Assembly: GCF_003289945.1 (NCBI RefSeq)
Contig: NZ_QMBP01000002.1
Span: forward strand, 496,001 to 560,000
Length of the DNA stretch: 64,000 bases
From: Mesorhizobium hawassense
GTDB lineage: Bacteria > Pseudomonadota > Alphaproteobacteria > Rhizobiales > Rhizobiaceae
Direction: 5' to 3'
Position 1 is the stretch's first letter, and each line of letters starts with the position of its first letter. The notes beneath the pieces were generated by a model. The model was not told the DNA's origin. It saw only the letters and a list, made by a program, of their open reading frames with translations, and did no database searches. Position numbers and translations under genes: made by a program. This document shows, piece after piece, positions 61,204 to 64,000 of this stretch.

Positions 61204-62835
61204 TTATTCGGCGCGAATATCGATCGGCGCCTCGATCTTCACCATCTCGAAATCCGAGACGAGGATGTCGAGCCGCACATTCCACCGTCCGGGCAGTGGG
61301 ATGACGAGATTGTCGACCCGCCATGTGCCGTCGCCCGGCTTGGTCGCCGGCCGCTTGATCGGCTCGATGCCGGAATCCGGCTTCGACAGCACCAGCGTCA
61401 CCGCCTTGGCGTCCAGCGGCCCGAAATCGCCGGTCATGATCATCACCGAGGCCGCGACCTCGCCGGCATGTCCAGGCGTGATGCTGAGATCGGCCATCGC
61501 CTGCAGTGTGTGGATGTGGATCGATACCGGCTGCGCGGCGGCGATCGCCAGCGCGCGAGGCGGCGGGGTGAAGCGCCAGCCGGCGGCGACGCCGAAGATG
61601 GCGAGCACGATCAGCATCTCGATGCCGATCGAGCGCATCAGCCGCCGTTGCACCTCGGTGTCGCCGGCCTCGGCGGGCGCCGTCAGTGTCCAGCGGTTGA
61701 CCGCGGCAAGCGTGAACAGGAAGAGCAGCAGAGCGAGCTTCAGCAGCAGCAGGCGGCCATAGGCAGTGTGGACCAGCGCCGCAGGAGCCTGCACCTGGAT
61801 GATCGCCAGCACGATGCCGCTGGCGGCAAGCACGGCGACGACGGGCAGGATCGCGCGCGAAAACCGGGCGAGGAACGTGCGCGCTTCGGCCGGCTGCTTC
61901 CGCAGTGCGAGGCCGAGCGGCGCCAGCGCGCCGGCCCAGAAGGCGATGGCCGCACCGTGAAGGAATACCAGCGGCCGCGTCAGCCATTGCGGTTCGGCGG
62001 CGCTGGCATGACCGCTCGCGGCAAGAGCAGCGCCGACACCGAACAGCGCAGCACTTGCCGACAGCTTGCGAAGACCCGGCGGCCCGGCAAGCGACAACAG
62101 CGCAAGACCAAGCGCGATCAGGCCGATCAGCACCGTCCAGACGAAGCTCGTCTCCAGCGCGGTCTTCCAGACCACCGGTGTCGCAAACCGCGCGAGCGGC
62201 GCGCCAAGCCCGTCCAGCCCTTGCAGGCCGAGCGACACGGGCGCCGCGACGAGGCCGAAAAGCAGTGCGACGGCAACAAAGCGTTGGCCGCAGCGCCGGT
62301 CCTTGGCCAGCCAGGCGAGCGCGAACGCGCCGCCGACGCCGAGAAGGAGGCCGGCGTAGAGAAGCAGCTTGGCTGCCCAGATCGCCGTGCGCAGCGTCCA
62401 GTCGACGGCTTCGCCCGCCACCGGTGCAGCGCTTGGCGCGCCGATGGAAAACAGCACCGACCCACCGACCGGATGGCCATCCTCTGAAATCACCCGCCAG
62501 CTCAGCACATGCGTGCCGGATTTGAGCGCCTCGGGATTGTCGATCGCGAGTGTCTGACCGTCCAGGCGATAGGAGTTCAGCGGCAGTTGCGTACCGTCCG
62601 GACGCACCAGGGTGAGCACCAGCGGCGAGACCGGCTCGCTGAAAGTCAGCGAGAACTGCGAGGGACTCTGCGCCAGCACTGCGCCGTCAGCCGGATCGGT
62701 CGCGACCAGCGCCGCATGCGCGAACGCACGGCCAGGCAGGATCAACAGCGCCATCAGCACAAAAGCAGCGAGCAGGCCGCTCGTGAGGAACCTGATGTGG
62801 ACGCCGTTCAGGCGGACTGGGAAAGATGCGTTCAT
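61204..62835 (-). CDS. CopC-CopD fusion copper-resistance/uptake membrane protein
   Basis: The 543-residue protein is a natural fusion. A signal helix leads to a CopC domain (about 40-140) with mature N-terminal histidine in 'AFAHAALVATDPADG', and 'VSWRVISEDGHPVGGSVLFSIG'-type end with second His ligand. A CopD part (about 160-440, about eight helices, including 'HGAAIAFWAGALAPL') follows. A C-terminal soluble domain (about 440-543) resembles an FixH/YtkA-like fold. Together they would move copper across the inner membrane. It is the third gene of the copper operon. Confidence 0.88.
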   Translation of the reverse strand: MNASFPVRLNGVHIRFLTSGLLAAFVLMALLILPGRAFAHAALVATDPADGAVLAQSPSQFSLTFSEPVSPLVLTLVRPDGTQLPLNSYRLDGQTLAIDNPEALKSGTHVLSWRVISEDGHPVGGSVLFSIGAPSAAPVAGEAVDWTLRTAIWAAKLLLYAGLLLGVGGAFALAWLAKDRRCGQRFVAVALLFGLVAAPVSLGLQGLDGLGAPLARFATPVVWKTALETSFVWTVLIGLIALGLALLSLAGPPGLRKLSASAALFGVGAALAASGHASAAEPQWLTRPLVFLHGAAIAFWAGALAPLGLALRKQPAEARTFLARFSRAILPVVAVLAASGIVLAIIQVQAPAALVHTAYGRLLLLKLALLLFLFTLAAVNRWTLTAPAEAGDTEVQRRLMRSIGIEMLIVLAIFGVAAGWRFTPPPRALAIAAAQPVSIHIHTLQAMADLSITPGHAGEVAASVMIMTGDFGPLDAKAVTLVLSKPDSGIEPIKRPATKPGDGTWRVDNLVIPLPGRWNVRLDILVSDFEMVKIEAPIDIRAE

Positions 62836-62888
62836 GCGGTCTTTGCGAGACGAAGCGGCGCGCCCTGATGGAGCGCGCCAACAGGAGA

Positions 62889-63407
62889 TCATTTCTTGGG
62901 CAGCAATTTGATGCCGGGCGCCGGAGTTTCCAAGGCATCTTCATCCTGGCCGGCGGCCGGGATTTCGATCCAGCGATCGGTGGCGTCGCCGCATTCCTGC
63001 ACCACCGGGAAATAAAGCATCTGGCCCGCCGGCAGATCGGCAGCCAGCGAAGCGCGGAAGACGAACTCGTCATAGAATTCGTCGGGCAGGTTGCCGCCGC
63101 TCCAGTCCACTTCCTTGACGCCGGTGGTCAGCGTCTCGCCATAGAGCTGGTAGGATTTCTCGTACTTGCCCTTCTTGGTCTGCAGCGTCCAGCCGGGCTT
63201 TGGCATCGGCTTCACCGAAATCACACCTTCTGGAATCTGCACGCGCAGGGCGGTCGTCGCCTTGCCCTCGCAGCCATGCGGCACGCGCAGGACCGCCTTG
63301 TAGGTCGAGCCGACAGGCGCTTCCTGCGTTTCGAGTGTGATGTGGGCGAATGCGGCGTTGGTTCCGAGCGCAAGCAGCGCGCCCGCCGCCAAAAGATATT
63401 TCTTCAT
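62889..63407 (-). CDS. YcnI-like DUF1775 periplasmic copper protein
   Basis: The 172-residue protein has a signal peptide ending 'TNAAFA' and a mature N-terminus starting 'HITLETQEAPVGSTYKAVLRVPHGCEG'. The histidine brace and the tryptophan in 'MPKPGWTLQTKKGKYEKSYQLYG' are features of YcnI copper-binding domains. DUF1775 proteins are linked to CopC/CopD and PCuAC genes, as here. It would take or hand over copper in the periplasm. Confidence 0.9.
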   Translation of the reverse strand: MKKYLLAAGALLALGTNAAFAHITLETQEAPVGSTYKAVLRVPHGCEGKATTALRVQIPEGVISVKPMPKPGWTLQTKKGKYEKSYQLYGETLTTGVKEVDWSGGNLPDEFYDEFVFRASLAADLPAGQMLYFPVVQECGDATDRWIEIPAAGQDEDALETPAPGIKLLPKK

Positions 63408-63437
63408 GAAATGTCCCTCTGATTTCGAATTGGCGGA

Positions 63438-63983
63438 TTACTCAGCGTGATCCATGTCCATCTCGCCGGTCTCGCCCATGCCTTCGACCAGGAACTCGAC
63501 TTTGATGCTGCCGGCCTTCTCGAAGGTCAGCGTCGCGGGAAATTTCTCGCCCTGCTTCGGCTGCCGCTTCAGGCCGGTGAACATCAGGTGGTAGGCGCCC
63601 GGCTTCAGCGCGACCTTGCCGCCGGCCGGGATCTCCAGGCCGCCCTCGACCGGCCGCATGGTCATGACGCCGTCCTTGACACCCATCTCATGCAGTTCGG
63701 CCTTGTCCGAGATGTCGGAGGAAATCGACAGCAGCCGGTCCGGCGCGTTGCCCTTGTTGACCACGGTGAAATAGCCGCCGGCCACCTTGGCGCCTGGCGG
63801 CGTCGCCCGCGACCAGGGATGCTCTATCTCGAGATCGCCGATCTTGAATTCATGCGCCAGCGCGGCGGGAATGCAGGCGAAGAGGAGGAGAAGGGCGAAT
63901 GCGGCAAGGCCGACAGATTGCAGGCCGAGCGTCGGCGCGCCGCGAAGGGCATAGGCCTGTGCCCTGGGAAGAAATTTGGACAT
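63438..63983 (-). CDS. PCu(A)C copper chaperone
   Basis: The 181-residue periplasmic protein has a signal anchor and processed site near 'IPAALA-HEFKIGDLEIEHPWSRATPPGAKVAGGYFTV' and the copper motif: 'HEMGVKDGVMTMRPV' with a further 'YHLMF' 20-odd residues on (H-M...M...H-x-M). It delivers Cu(I) to the CuA or CuB sites of cytochrome oxidase. The C-terminus adds a Met/His-containing tail 'GEMDMDHAE'. It is the first gene of the operon with YcnI and CopC-CopD. GGAG precedes ATG 63983. Confidence 0.92.
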   Translation of the reverse strand: MSKFLPRAQAYALRGAPTLGLQSVGLAAFALLLLFACIPAALAHEFKIGDLEIEHPWSRATPPGAKVAGGYFTVVNKGNAPDRLLSISSDISDKAELHEMGVKDGVMTMRPVEGGLEIPAGGKVALKPGAYHLMFTGLKRQPKQGEKFPATLTFEKAGSIKVEFLVEGMGETGEMDMDHAE

Positions 63984-64000
63984 GGTTGCTCCATGAATAC

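Overview
The window is a stretch of high-GC alphaproteobacterial chromosome, most likely from Mesorhizobium or a close Phyllobacteriaceae/Rhizobiales relative. The evidence is gene order and family content: lptC-lptA-lptB-rpoN-hpf-ptsN, sppA-ihfB-lapA-like, cysG-DUF2849-cysI-cysH-DUF934, Hsp20 next to DUF1150, and an ornithine-lipid acyltransferase. Palindromic RIME-like intergenic elements of the kind known from rhizobia are also present. It is mostly core genome. No rRNA, tRNA, insertion sequence, prophage or CRISPR array was seen.

Layout. 1-3.8 kb: end of an amidase, a LysE-type exporter, a tandem pair of small related membrane proteins, a nucleoside hydrolase, and a small heat-shock protein behind a probable ROSE RNA thermometer. 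3.8-9.0 kb (minus): LPS transport, sigma-54, hibernation factor and EIIA-Ntr. 9.3-12.1 kb (plus): SppA, IHF-beta, a LapA-like protein and an ornithine cyclodeaminase homologue. 12.2-15.7 kb (minus): an RtcB-family RNA ligase and the release factor homologue PrfH, followed by a WYL regulator, a VOC protein and an EVE protein. 15.9-23 kb (plus): two RNA methyltransferases, LspA, an AcuI-type reductase, a hybrid histidine kinase, and OlsB behind a candidate Pho box. 23-27.3 kb (mostly minus): a TRIC-type channel flanked by heptamer repeats, GrpE, a DJ-1 protein and a GMC oxidoreductase.

27.4-32.3 kb (minus) is the assimilatory sulfate reduction and siroheme operon. 32.7-39 kb (mostly plus) holds a frameshifted host-attachment gene, a KefB-type antiporter, and an AraC regulator divergent from an MDR reductase and a CynX-type MFS exporter, then an SDR. 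39.1-45.9 kb (minus) holds PBP1A with a downstream small membrane gene broken by an in-frame TAG, a GT-like protein, four small genes, RNase D and an M20 peptidase. A small RNA with three C/U-rich hairpin loops lies beside polA (about 46 kb). 49.4-51 kb carries a Zur-like regulator and an aldo/keto reductase. 51-58.8 kb is a complete sugar ABC importer operon with isomerase and oxidoreductase, divergent from its LacI regulator, with two matching operators between them. 58.8-64 kb carries gnd, an AT-richer lipoprotein-like gene, and a periplasmic copper cluster (PCuAC, YcnI, CopC-CopD).

The most interesting items are mainly regulatory or structural: the ROSE thermometer, the alpha-r7-like sRNA, the Pho box at olsB, RIME copies that supply stop codons to two genes, and the two disrupted genes. 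The best candidate for a less-studied functional system is RtcB-PrfH (ribosome rescue and RNA repair) with its unusual neighbours.
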